Positions 48,118-58,916 of a stretch of DNA of 64,000 bases are shown here, piece by piece. The position numbers and the translations under genes are program-made. Positions within the stretch are counted from its first letter, which is position 1. The number at the start of each line of letters is the position of its first letter. The stretch is from positions 268,501-332,500 of the forward strand of contig JAANYP010007920.1 in assembly GCA_020465985.1 (NCBI GenBank), written 5' to 3'. The stretch comes from Centrapalus pauciflorus (taxonomy: Eukaryota > Streptophyta > Magnoliopsida > Asterales > Asteraceae). Below the pieces are notes generated by a model. The model was not told the DNA's origin. It worked only from the letters and a program-made list of their open reading frames with translations, and did no database searches.

Positions 48118-49920
48118 TGTAACACCCCTCCCGATCCCGGAAATGCCACGTCAATATAAAATCATTAGTGGCCATAACGCAACGGATCTATTATACACAT
48201 GTCATAAGGTTATACAGATTACGGCTAATTAAAACTTTAAACACAAAGTTAATACATTCAAATCCCAAGTCAACAAAATATACAAATCCTGGTTACTAGG
48301 TACACTGTTCCCAAAACAACTATTACATGCGATTCAAAACATTACATCGACAAATAACCGAACTTCAAGTCAGTCCCGAATCTATCTCTGCGGCTGCGGT
48401 CCCTTCTGATTCCCTGAACATGTTAGACTCGATAACGTGAGCTATAAAGCCCGTGAGCACACGAGGGTTGACACTGCACAGAACACATAGCACATAGCAC
48501 GCAAACCCTGTCCCTGTCCCTGTCCCGATTGCCCAACACACATCTCAGGTATAAAGCACAAGTATGAGATCGGAGTACACATAGCCCTGCGGGGACCCCT
48601 CCCCGGTGGACACATCGCACACAGCAATGGTCGGTAATACCCTGTAGCACGGAAGCTACCCGGCTACAGGCCCTGCCGTATATATACGCCCCAAGGACTG
48701 TAAGGGACACTCAACCCGCGCGATTCCCCTTCGCGACTTATCGTCCGTATGGAACTCATCACGGACCCCTGAATCGATCTCGCATCTCATACATAACACG
48801 TATAAGGAATAGAGCATACCTGAGGTTCACGTCCCTGTCTCACATAGATACAACACGCACAAAATAGCAACACAGCTAAAATCGTAAAGACGACGCGCGT
48901 TTAGAAAAGTCTCGAGTACTCACCTGACTGGTTTCCCGAAGTCTGAACGCCCTAATCAAATCCGGCTCGAGATCCGCTAGTCCCTGTGATCACACGGATA
49001 GCCCAATAATCAATCACAATTCCCAGATAACATATATCACACAATCACAATGATTATAACTCAATTCAAACTCGATAACCCCACGGAACCGAAACCCGAC
49101 CAATACCCGAAACTCGACTCAAACCCGACTCAAGGCAATCCCAAACAAGACTCTAAACCCAAACAGAATCCATCCCGAGCAATCCCGAGGGAAACCCGAC
49201 AATAGCCCGACCCAAACCCTTAATTAAGGTGCAATTCGGATTTCTCCAACAGGTCCTTGGTCGCGTCGCGGAGACCCTGGTGGTCGCGCCGCGACCCCGC
49301 GAAAACCTGAACCCCTGACCTGCGATTTCCATGGTTGTCCAGGAGTATTAAACTCCTTTATACTCGATTTTTACCTCAAAACACATATATAATCATACAA
49401 CAGCAACATACAAGTTCCCTTATCATTCAAACAATCAATTCCCACTTTGCAACACACATATTCATCAAATTGGAGGCTAATCACAAGAATCCTTACCTTG
49501 TTGAGCTTCAAACACAAGATGAAGAGGATAATGAAGCCAAATCTCAGATTCTACAATCAATTCTTGAAGCTTGAAGATGAATTATGCTGCTGGAGCTCTC
49601 AAAACACACACACAACACACTCTTTAGGGCTTCTCAAAATGGATAAGGTAAAAGGAAGATAAGCACGTATATACTCTTCTAATTTAACCGGTCCCGAACC
49701 CAATAACCCGAACCCGGTATCACATTTTCACTATTTATGCCCATTTAACCCATTTAATCCCACGATCCCAAAAATATAATCCGTTCATTAGAATTATAAC
49801 CAGATGACACGCAAGCCCCAATCCCGACACGTATCAATCCACGAAACGGGATATAATTGGATCAACCCAATATTAATAAATTATTTACCCACTAAAATAA
49901 TTCCACGTACCAGGTTGAAA
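48118..49920 (-). repeat. 5' LTR of the gypsy element, last bases missing
   Basis: Collinear with 41420-43220 up to CCAGGTTGAAA. The final 15 bp of the other LTR (ending GGATGTTACA) are replaced by GAAGGATAT, and then a truncated copia LTR begins. This is the promoter-bearing LTR in element orientation, so its outer edge is lost. Confidence 0.9.
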
Positions 49921-49930
49921 GAAGGATATA

Positions 49931-50111
49931 ATCGAAGATTACACACACACATATGGATCTGATTTAGAAGAGAAAGAAGGATTGCTTTGCAAGAAAGCCG
50001 AAACCTCCAATGTAATATTCTCTCTTAATCATTCAATAGATTGTGTTTGATTGATAATTGTTCATATGAATTGTGTTATGTTGTATGAATTGCATGAAAT
50101 AGGAATTCACA
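49931..50111 (+). repeat. Truncated 5' LTR of Copia-3
   Basis: Matches the last 181 bp of the 3' LTR (55114-55294) without visible differences. It begins abruptly at ATCGAAGATTACACACAC, next to the eroded gypsy LTR. Confidence 0.93.
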
Positions 50112-50524
50112 ATTGGTATCAGAGCCTGATATGGAAAAATCTGAGTGAATTTGAATCTGAAAATTAATTTTTCTATAGCACTGTTTCATCGCAAATGTTG
50201 AAATTTTAGAAAATCGCTTGGGGTTTTTGAATCTGTGGATGAAAGGAATTGAATCTTTGATCGAGTGTGCGTATATAATCGTTTAATCTATTGAATTAGG
50301 TCTTAGATCTTAATTCCAAACACAAAGATTTTAATTTGAAATTTTCTGAATTTTTGAAAAAAGTCGTGTTCTTTAAGTTCTTGCCAAAATTCGAGAATTT
50401 AATTTGAAAATTGAAAAGAACACTTCACAAAATGTGTTTCTGTGTGTAAAACGCATCTTTGATATAAATTTGGAGTCATTTCGTGAATTTTTGTTGAAAA
50501 GATCGGATTTACACTTGGAATTAG

Positions 50525-51190
50525 TTGAAATTGATCAAACTCGAACATATCTAACTCTCAAGCATATTTCGAGTTTCCTCACATGTTGATCGAGTTTTGT
50601 CACTTAGTTGATCGAGTTTGTTGTAGGTTTAATCGAGATTTATCATAGCTTTAATAGAGTTTCATCTTTCATCAACTGAATTTGGTTAATTCATCATTCG
50701 AGTTTGGAACTTAACCACTCGAATTTGTATCAAATTTTAATCGAGTTTGAAGGAAGTATTAATCGAGTTGTATCAAGCTTTCATCAAGTTTGATGATTTG
50801 AGTTTGCAAACAATACAATTCGAGTTTGCATGCATGTGATTCGAGATTGAAAACAAGATGATTCGAGTTTGCACACCATATAATTCGAGTTTGCATGCAT
50901 GTGATTCGAGATTGAAAACAAGATAATTCGAGTTTGCATTCGAGTTTGCATGCATGTGATTCGAGATTGAAAACAAGATAATTCGAGTTTGCATTCGAGT
51001 TTGCAGGCATGTGATTCGAGTTTAAATACAATATAATTCGAGTTTGCATGTATATGTTTCGAGTTTTGACTATTAATTGTTTGAGTTTAGGTTTACTCAT
51101 TCATGGTTCATTTGTAACTCAATCGAGTTTGATCATTAACCATTCGAGTTTCATCCAATATCATTCGAGTTTCATAAATAATCATTCAAG
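50525..51190 (+). repeat. TCGAGTTT minisatellite in the Copia-3 leader
   Basis: Roughly thirty TCGAGTTT or TTCGAGAT words are spaced 15-35 bp apart. Between 50815 and 51010 a unit of about 60 bp (TTTGCATGCATGTGATTCGA, then GATTGAAAACAAGATAATTC) is tandemly repeated three times. Short frames on the minus strand here are by-products. Confidence 0.85.
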
Positions 51191-51497
51191 TTTTGATTAT
51201 TTGACCTTTGCTGCTTAAATTGACCATAACTTTTGACTGGAACATCGTTAAAATGCCTACCATACGTCAAATCGAAGCTTGAAAAGAGATCTACATTTCT
51301 AGAACAGGCATAGCCCGTTCGGTAAATTTTCGAGGCTCAAATCCACTCCAGAAAAAAGTTATAGGCAATTTTATGCAGAAAAACTGAAATTTCAACGCCA
51401 AAAAGTCATTTCAGAGCTGATTTTTCACTAGTTAACATTAACTGAAATAGCTTTTCAAAGGGCTATCAGAATTCACTCAGTTTCTCCATAAAAGATC

Positions 51498-52739
51498 TTG
51501 GAAGATTCAATTTTTCTGCAATTCATAATGGAATATGAAAAATTTTCAAAGTCTGAGCTAATTGCAAAACTTACTGAATCTGAAAAGATTCGTAAGAACA
51601 ATTACGACATTCTCGTTCAGTTAAATACTGATAAACATTTGGCGTTACGTGACGTACAAATACTGAATGAAGAAATTAACAGCTTAAAAGAAAAACAAAA
51701 CTTTCAGAGTTGTGCTCATCAATTGAAAATATCTGAATTACTTAAAGAACTTGATGAGCTGAAACAAGAAAATTTTCAGACTGCAACTCAACTGAAATAT
51801 CTTTTGCCTGAAAGATCTGATCTTTACAAGAAAGTTAAGGATCTTGAAGATACACTTTCTAAGACAAAAAAAACTGGTCAGAATTGAATTTTAAACAAAA
51901 ATGAAGAATTTTTTGCTCTTCAACAAGAGTTGTCTTTAACTAAAGATTTGATTGCGAAGGAAAGACATGAGTTCTTACTTAAAGAACAAGATTTTAAATC
52001 AAAATCTGAATTGTTTGAAGATGAAAGACAAATGTTCTTAATCAAAGAACAATCTTTTAAATCTGATTACCAATCATTTGATCATGACAGAAATTCAAAT
52101 TTAGTCATTATCAAAAGTTTGGAAGACCAGATACTTCATCTTTCAAAACAATTACATGTGTTTACTTCATCAACTGAGTCAAAGGTTAAGACCCCTTCTT
52201 CAGTATGTTTAAAATCCAATGTTGATCACTTTGGTTTGTCTTCTGAAAGTGAAGTGAATCTAACCAACTCTGCTAAGTTTGATTCTTCTTCAGATCTTAA
52301 ACTTAAGTATCTGTTAAAGATACACAGCGGCAAAGATAAAATTGTTGAACAACTTCCGGTCAAGATTTACACCGGTGAATCTTCGAAGTCAAATTTTCTT
52401 AAAGGATCTGAAAATACTTGTCATTCTAATCAGAAAACATTTTCACAGAAAAATACCAAGTATTATCAGAAACAGACAAGAACCGGACAGTTTTTCAAAA
52501 AGAAGAGTTCGCAAAAGTCTGATCATTCAAATTCAAGTTTCTTTAGAAATTCAGATATTCAATTTTCTCATACTCAAAGAAATTTGTTTTCTGCGTTTGA
52601 AAGAGAAGCTGATAGTTATAACATGCAATGGGTACCTAAACCCAAGTACAAGTGGGTACCAAAACCTGTTTTGAAATGGGTACCCAAGAGCGCTAACAAG
52701 TCTGGATCCAAATCTGTTTGGATACCAAAGACATCTTAA
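51498..52739 (+). pseudogene. Copia-3 gag-like coiled-coil frame with one internal stop
   Basis: The frame is continuous from 51498 to 52739 except for a TGA at 51885-51887, so 413 codons with one stop. The N-terminal half is a long coiled coil rich in K, E, L and Q (ELLKELDELKQENFQTATQL). The middle is serine- and lysine-rich. The C-terminal part carries a repeated tryptophan motif, WVPKPKYKWVPKPVLKWVPK, ending SVWIPKTS. Long coiled-coil gag tails with WVPK repeats occur in SIRE/Maximus copia elements. The N-terminal capsid part and zinc knuckle are absent. It may be a decayed gag or a partner protein for packaging, and no enzyme is encoded. Confidence 0.7.
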
Positions 52740-52757
52740 ATTTTGCAGGTTATAAGT

Positions 52758-53014
52758 TTCTTATCATTTCAGATAAGAACCCGTTCTTCATTTCAAGAGT
52801 CTCTTGATTAATTCAGATCAAGACCCGTGCTTCAACTCAAGATGGTTTTTAGTTAATCTAGACTAAAATCCGTTCTTCAGTTCAATCATTTGGTTTCTAG
52901 TTCAATTCAGACTAGAACCCGGACTTCAATGAACCAGAGACAATGGTTTTCAGTTACTTCAGACTGAAACCCAAGCTTATGCGACAAATGGCTTCTAATC
53001 ACTTCAGATTAGAA
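52758..53014 (+). other. Array of six covarying stem-loops after the gag stop
   Basis: Six hairpins lie at 52758-52779, 52802-52823, 52847-52868, 52895-52917, 52948-52969 and 52993-53014. Their arms are TTCTTATC/GATAAGAA, TCTTGAT/ATCAAGA, TTTTAGT/ACTAAAA, TTCTAGT/ACTAGAA, TTTCAGT/ACTGAAA and TTCTAAT/ATTAGAA. Each stem pairs perfectly although the sequences differ. Loops of 6-9 bases end in TTCA or TTCAG in five copies and CTAG in one. Each is followed by CCCG, CCG or CCCA and a CTTCA-like spacer. The array begins 19 bp after the stop of the gag-like frame. Function unknown. Confidence 0.8.
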
Positions 53015-54880
53015 CCCGAGTCTGAAAGACAAATATTTCTGGAATTCCTGCCCTGAATTCAACTCTGAAGCTGCATTGATTTAGAGGGAGTTTTATTTTT
53101 ATAATTTTTTGCTCCTGATTTCATTTCTATGAGTTGACTACCTGTGTTTGCTTATTTACAGGGGGAGTTTCAGACATTCTTTGACGATGACATTTTTTCA
53201 AAAACTGTGTGATTTTTCACGAAAATATTTGATTCACACATAAAAAGAAGTTTTGAGCTGAAAAGAAATATTTGTTTGATTCTCTGAATATATCATTGAG
53301 ATTAATTGATCTAATCTCTTTGATTTTCATAATCTCATTTCTTCTGAGATTCTCTTTGTTATAACTCTTCCAATTTATACTGGATTCTCCCGTTATCTCC
53401 CAAATGCTAATTCTTTCAAGAAAGTCTGGTTCTTTTCATATCATATATCAGATTTTCTATTTCATTCTGATATCTCCCATATTATTTGAAAATAATCTCT
53501 CTGATATCTCTTGAGCTTCAAAGCTGAAAATCTTTCTGCTGACTCCAATTATGCACCAATCTGAGTGATAGGCATAAATATCGCTTCTATGGTCTAACCA
53601 GAACCGGAAGACCTACCCAAGAAGCAAACCATCTATAGATTGTGCGGGTGAGGGTTCTTTAGGCTTATTAGCTGAGAAGTGTCAGTTATCACGGGATACT
53701 GACAGGGTCGAGCAGAGATAAAATGTAATTGAGAGGGATATTGATATATTGAATGGAGATGGTGATGCATCAGATCATGCTTTTCCTATAAAGCTGACTG
53801 AATTCGTTTCTCAAAAGTGAGCCGGAGGGAGCTTAGTTGAAAAATGCTGAGTGCTGAGAGTTGAGAAATGATTAAAAGAAAAGTAAATCCTATCTAAACT
53901 GTGTCGACTGGGTAATCCACATAATCTATCAAGCCCTATGCGACTTGATATTGAAAAAGACGTCATGGACCCAGTGACGCATGCACTTAACCCCACCAAC
54001 TACTCAGTTATCTCCCAAAAGATTTCTGTTTCAATAATCACGGAGATATAGCACATTTCTATCGATATATCATTTGGATATTATTGATATTGAAACAAGG
54101 AAGACAGTTGCTCCGGTCTCCAATTTCATTTGATGCACATCGTGTCTAGAGCTGATTATATACACTTATAGGACACATCGAGTCTAATAGTCTGCGTGAC
54201 TATAAACTGCTAGTCCAAAGTGACTAAGCCGGAACAAATAAGAGTGATTCTTTCAAGATAAAGGATTTTACGATGACTATTTGGAAATCCTACCAGTGTT
54301 AACATCACGCCAGCGCTGAAAGTAGGTCACATAGATATTGTCTATTGTGCAAACAGGAATCCTATGTGGACCTGGACTTGTTATCTCACATAATGAATAT
54401 GTTTCATTTTCCCAAAGTTGAAAAGCTTTGTTTTTGTTCTAAAAAGTTATAATATCGATTCGAGGGGGAGTGAGATAAATTTGTTTTGTATAGGGGGAGA
54501 GATATCAGTTTGAGGGGGAGAAAGTCAATTTGTAATATTTTGAAATTGTAATTGTTGTTGTATTTCTACTACTGTAAACTTCAATGAATTCACAATGGAG
54601 AAAAGCTAAAGTTCAGAGACAACAGTTGAGTAGATTGAAGTCAACTGAAGACAATTGCTACATCATATCAAAAGAATTGATCATGGGAGAGAATTAAAAA
54701 GCTATTAATGATTCAAGGGGAGTGTACTAACAAGAAAATACAAGAAAAGAGAAGATCAGAGAAGAAGAGTTGTGAAGATCAGAGAGAGACAAATAAAAAA
54801 AAGAAGAAGATTCAGAGATGAGAGAAAAGAAGAATATTCACGAAAAAGTCCCTGAAATGATCTTTTATCAGAAAATTGAT
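53015..54880 (+). other. Non-coding part of Copia-3 with scattered polypurine tracts
   Basis: No long frame. AGGGGGAG-type purine tracts occur at about 53160, 54462, 54491, 54511 and 54713, each resembling the true polypurine tract. Sequence such as 53300-53540 has TATCTCCC and TCTCTGA repeats. This probably corresponds to the long 3' region seen in SIRE-like elements. Confidence 0.5.
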
Positions 54881-54881
54881 T

Positions 54882-54972
54882 TCATCTCTAAGGGGGAGAT
54901 TGTTAGGGACAATATTTGTAGAGCTGAAATGAATATTACTTTAATAATAGTGTTCATCTCTAAGGGGGAGAA
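54882..54972 (+). repeat. Duplicate polypurine tract and LTR-start-like sequence
   Basis: TTCATCTCTAAGGGGGAG occurs twice, at about 54882 and 54951, followed by ATTGTTAGGGACAATA the first time and AATGTTGGGAATAAAT (the true LTR start) the second. The first looks like a decayed copy of the tract plus LTR beginning. Confidence 0.65.
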
Positions 54973-55294
54973 TGTTGGGAATAAATAATAGAGATGAAAC
55001 AATTATATTGTATATAATTGTAAATACTCAATAGATTAGGGGTTATATGTGTAAATACACAATACTTGTGTATTGTGTATAAATAGAAATGTATGCTACG
55101 CATGCTGCTATGAATCGAAGATTACACACACACATATGGATCTGATTTAGAAGAGAAAGAAGGATTGCTTTGCAAGAAAGCCGAAACCTCCAATGTAATA
55201 TTCTCTCTTAATCATTCAATAGATTGTGTTTGATTGATAATTGTTCATATGAATTGTGTTATGTTGTATGAATTGCATGAAATAGGAATTCACA
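54973..55294 (+). repeat. 3' LTR of Copia-3
   Basis: 322 bp, TG...CA, with a TATA box (TATAAATA) at 55078-55085. It follows the polypurine tract directly. Confidence 0.9.
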
Positions 55295-58200
55295 CTATAC
55301 AATACAAATAATGTATATAATTACAACTTATAATAGGATACAACATATTACTGCTAAATTCTTGAATTTGAAAAAGTTCAAGTAACAAAACTCGATGTAC
55401 AAGTCATAAGAACATATAAATATCATTATAATAATTATTTTATTAGTCATTTTATCCATTTCATAAAGTAGTTAGCTAATTATAAGGTTATAAAAAAATT
55501 TATTCATTCAATTATATAAATAAAATGCTTATATATATTAACAATATTATTATTATTAACCAATTTAATTTATCACTATTCTATAATTATTTAGATTAAT
55601 TTAAGAGGGTCAATCAATAACATAATGATTCTTCAAATGCTTCAATTTAATTTTATTCATAAGTTATATTATGTGTCTCTTGAATTGTTTCTCATTTACA
55701 CAATCAATTTAATATGTTATTATAAATAAAATAGTACATCATTCCTAAAACATATTGTGCTTAAATTCTTACATGTGTAGTAGCTCTTAGCATAAATGAA
55801 TGATAAAGAAATACGAGAGTAGAACAAACATCACCATGAAGGTGTTTGATATTGTCCTACGTATTCGCACAAGAGAATTCGTCCAACATTTTCTTGCTCA
55901 GGGGGTATATATTTGTTTCAACTTCACATGTTTTTCATCAATCACACACTTTTATATATGTATGTGTTGTTTTTTAGAATAATATTTTTATGACATAATT
56001 TTTATATTTTCAGGATGATGAAGAAAGGAACATAATGAACATGTTGGTAGTTAAAAATTTACTTCTAATGTATTTACTATTTATAATTTTTATTTTCGTA
56101 AATGTTTCTTTTAAATCAATTATGCACTTCCACATATGCATTTGTTTGTATTTTAATAGTTTTTAAAATAATGTTGTATGACAATTGTAAAAATATCATA
56201 TTTATTTCTATGTCTTTTACATAGTTTTGTTAGACATGGTTGTCACTAATTCACTATACATTAATCAAAATCACATATGATATACATGATTAATCGTTAA
56301 CAAATTATATGTCAAAAATTCTAATTGTTTAAAAATATTCATTTAAAATGTTTTGTATACAAAATCAAAGATAAAATGTTTTCTTATTTTACTAAAATAT
56401 TTCTAATTTACTATATACAAAAAATAAAAAGTATCTATTTTACTACTATCTTAGTAATTTAAAATTTTTAGAGTATATAGAGATTTGATATTTATTATTA
56501 ACTTAATTGTATATATGTTACAAAATAATAAAAGTTCGTGTCATAAGATTAATATTTATTATTATTTTTAAAAAAATTGTAAACTAAAATAAGTTAATAA
56601 GTATAAATAATGATAAGTTAAAATAAATCAATAATCAAGATATTTAAAAAAAGTTCAACTAATACAACTCGATGTACAAGTCATAGACACATAAATAATT
56701 AATTATCACAACAACTCTTTCGTTAATCTTTTCATTCGAATATCATCAATCATTTTATTAATAATTTATTTATTCTATTTTTTTAAATATAATAGTTATA
56801 TATATTTAAAATATTAATGCTTTTAATAATAATAATATTATTATTATTATTATGATTACTGTTGTCAACTATATTATATTTTATTATTATGATAAAATAA
56901 ATGTTAAAATGAAATTATCATCATTATCATTATATAGGTTAATTTAATAGGATAAATCAATAAGTTTATATGTCTCTTCAACTGTTTTATATTAGATTTC
57001 ATTCATAACATTTTATCTCTATAATTACATCTCATTTTCGTAATAAATTAATTACTTAATTATAGTTAGTACACTAGCTTTTTTTTTTTTCCAGAACTTA
57101 TTATTTTACATATTTCCTTTTATATTACATTCTTTAATGAGTTGCAAATGTGCATGAAAGAATATCGTGATTTTTAATTTTTTTTCAGTAATTATAATAT
57201 TAACGTCATATTTTCATATCTAAACCATTTCACCCATCTTATATATTTTTGGCATATGATTTTGATTATGTTAGTTACAACTAAAAACATACAATAATAT
57301 CTATTAATTAGCCAAAAAATAAATTTAATATGCACATATTTCTAATGATTAAGGCATGACCACTAATTAGATAATACTTCTTAAAATAGTATTTACACAT
57401 GTATCATAACTAAGTTAATAAATTCATTTATTAACTTACGTTATAAAAGATTATTTGTTCCTAATTATAAAATGCATGATGTATATGTAATTTAAATTTA
57501 TTGTCATTGGAGCACACAAATATAGGAGTCTATACCTAAAAGAGTTGAGCATTATAAGTTATGATGTTCGTTTAATTCTTCATTTTTATTTTAATAAAAT
57601 CGAGTCTCTATAAAATTATCATATTTAATTAAAATAAATCATCATACTAAATTGTTAACAAAATTATCATACGTTCGTAGCATAATTAACCAAAAGACAT
57701 AAATATGAAATAAATTACTAATAATAATTTATTTAAGATTACTTAAATACTTAAAAAAAATTACACTGATCTTATATTTAATTAATATATAATTATTTAA
57801 GATAGTTATCTGTTTGATTTTTAATATTTAATTAATTAAAAATTAAAATTTTAGATGGTATAACTTCATTTAACTAATATTCAATCATCAAATAATTGAA
57901 TAAAGATAAAGTTTAATTTATGACAGTTTTGAATAACATTCTAGATATTAATTTAAGTAAAATACCAAATGTCAATTGCTAACAATAACAACAATTTATT
58001 TACATTTCTATCATTTATGGAAACATTATTAATTTCTTTATCATTAATATCATCAACTTTTGTATTTGTATCCCTAAGGAATAAATAACAGTAAAAGATA
58101 TAAAAATAAATAGTTCTTATAAATTGCACGTAATTTTCATTGCATACTTTTGTAAAAAAATGAATTATAACGCTCATTATTTGTGTTATGTATATATGAA

Positions 58201-58912
58201 TTCTTAACTCTTTATTTTTTATATACAAAGACTCCAAAATAAATAATAAATTAATCGTAATAAATGTCTAAAATATCAAAGCAAAATGAAATCTAAAATA
58301 TAAAAAATACCACGAAATACAAAATCTTATTGTAACATAAGTATTGGTATAAACATGTGTACGTATTGTATTTTTAAATTTATTGACATAAAAGTTGAGT
58401 TATATGCGATGAATAAAAGTATTAGTTACTTTAGTTAATAATAATTTATTAATAAACAATAGCATTAATCATTTTAATTAACTATTGTTAAATATGTAAG
58501 TGTACTAACATAATGATTCTTAAAGATATTAATTGGCTAGGTTCATGATATATTGATATTCAAATTTTAAAAAATCTCAAAATCACATAGTAATTTATTC
58601 CCTTTTATTTCAAACTTAAACATTTTTTATATCCCCTCAAACAAATAGTCATAAAAACGTAAACAAATTTTTAAAACGGTTGTTTTTTTTTTAAATTAAA
58701 GTATTTGTATTTTTATAACTTGGTATTGCTAGATTGCTGCTATAAAATTTTGAAATCAATTAAGTCTATATCTCATAACATTTTTTAACCTTGGTGAATT
58801 CTTCAATCAAGAGTTTATATAGTAGTGGTCATTATAAAGACACGTTTCTAATAATTACATAGGAATTAAATAACAAAATCAATAGCCCGGTGCATCGCAC
58901 GGGCCGTCATGA
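55295..58912. other. AT-rich stretch, probably the body of a Helitron
   Basis: No convincing gene. ACTCGATGTACAAGTCAT occurs at about 55386 and again at about 56664, each followed by similar AT-rich text, so the stretch holds a diverged duplication about 1.28 kb apart. A possible small exon (55837-55903, MKVFDIVLRIRTREFVQHFL) has a GTATAT donor-like border near 55905 and an acceptor-like TTTTCAG at 56013. It is unrecognised and weak. The right edge is a Helitron 3' end. The left edge of that Helitron was not identified. Confidence 0.4.
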
Positions 58913-58916
58913 CTAG
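58882..58916 (+). mobile_element. Helitron 3' terminus
   Basis: The hairpin GCCCGGTGCATCGCACGGGC (one bulged G) is followed after eight bases by CTAG (58913-58916) and a host T. Comparison with copy A shows repeat R resuming exactly here with TGTAGATATAAAAAGGAGTGG. Confidence 0.8.

Larger units (their letters stand above)
41420..49920 (-). mobile_element. Ty3/gypsy chromovirus (Tekay-like), nearly complete
   Basis: Two LTRs of about 1.8 kb (41420-43235 and 48118 to about 49920) start TGTAACACCCCTCCC. They differ at roughly 1% of positions by eye. On the minus strand the primer site TGGTATCAGAGC lies at 48103-48114 and a polypurine tract (AAGAGGGGAGGATT) at 43236-43250. Gene order gag-PR-RT-RH-IN with a C-terminal chromodomain-like segment indicates a chromovirus, probably the Tekay/Del lineage. 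Three lesions break the single long frame. The right LTR lacks its last bases and merges with a truncated copia LTR, so no target duplication is visible. Confidence 0.94.
49931..55294 (+). mobile_element. Copia-3: gag-only, SIRE/Maximus-like derivative
   Basis: A complete 3' LTR of 322 bp (54973-55294, TGTTGGGAAT...GAATTCACA) and the last 181 bp of a 5' LTR (49931-50111) bracket 4.9 kb. The primer site TGGTATCAGAGC is at 50114-50125 and a polypurine tract AAGGGGGAGAA precedes the 3' LTR. The only coding region is a gag-like frame (51498-52739). Protease, integrase and RT are absent. The leader carries a TCGAGTTT minisatellite, and six hairpins follow the gag stop. The first 140 bp of the 5' LTR are missing, so no duplication can be seen. 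A high copy identity over 181 bp suggests a recent insertion. Confidence 0.9.

Noticed and set aside
50759..51100. Minus-strand frames with repeated ANSN and ESHACKLE-like text
   Set aside because: By-product of the TCGAGTTT minisatellite in the Copia-3 leader.
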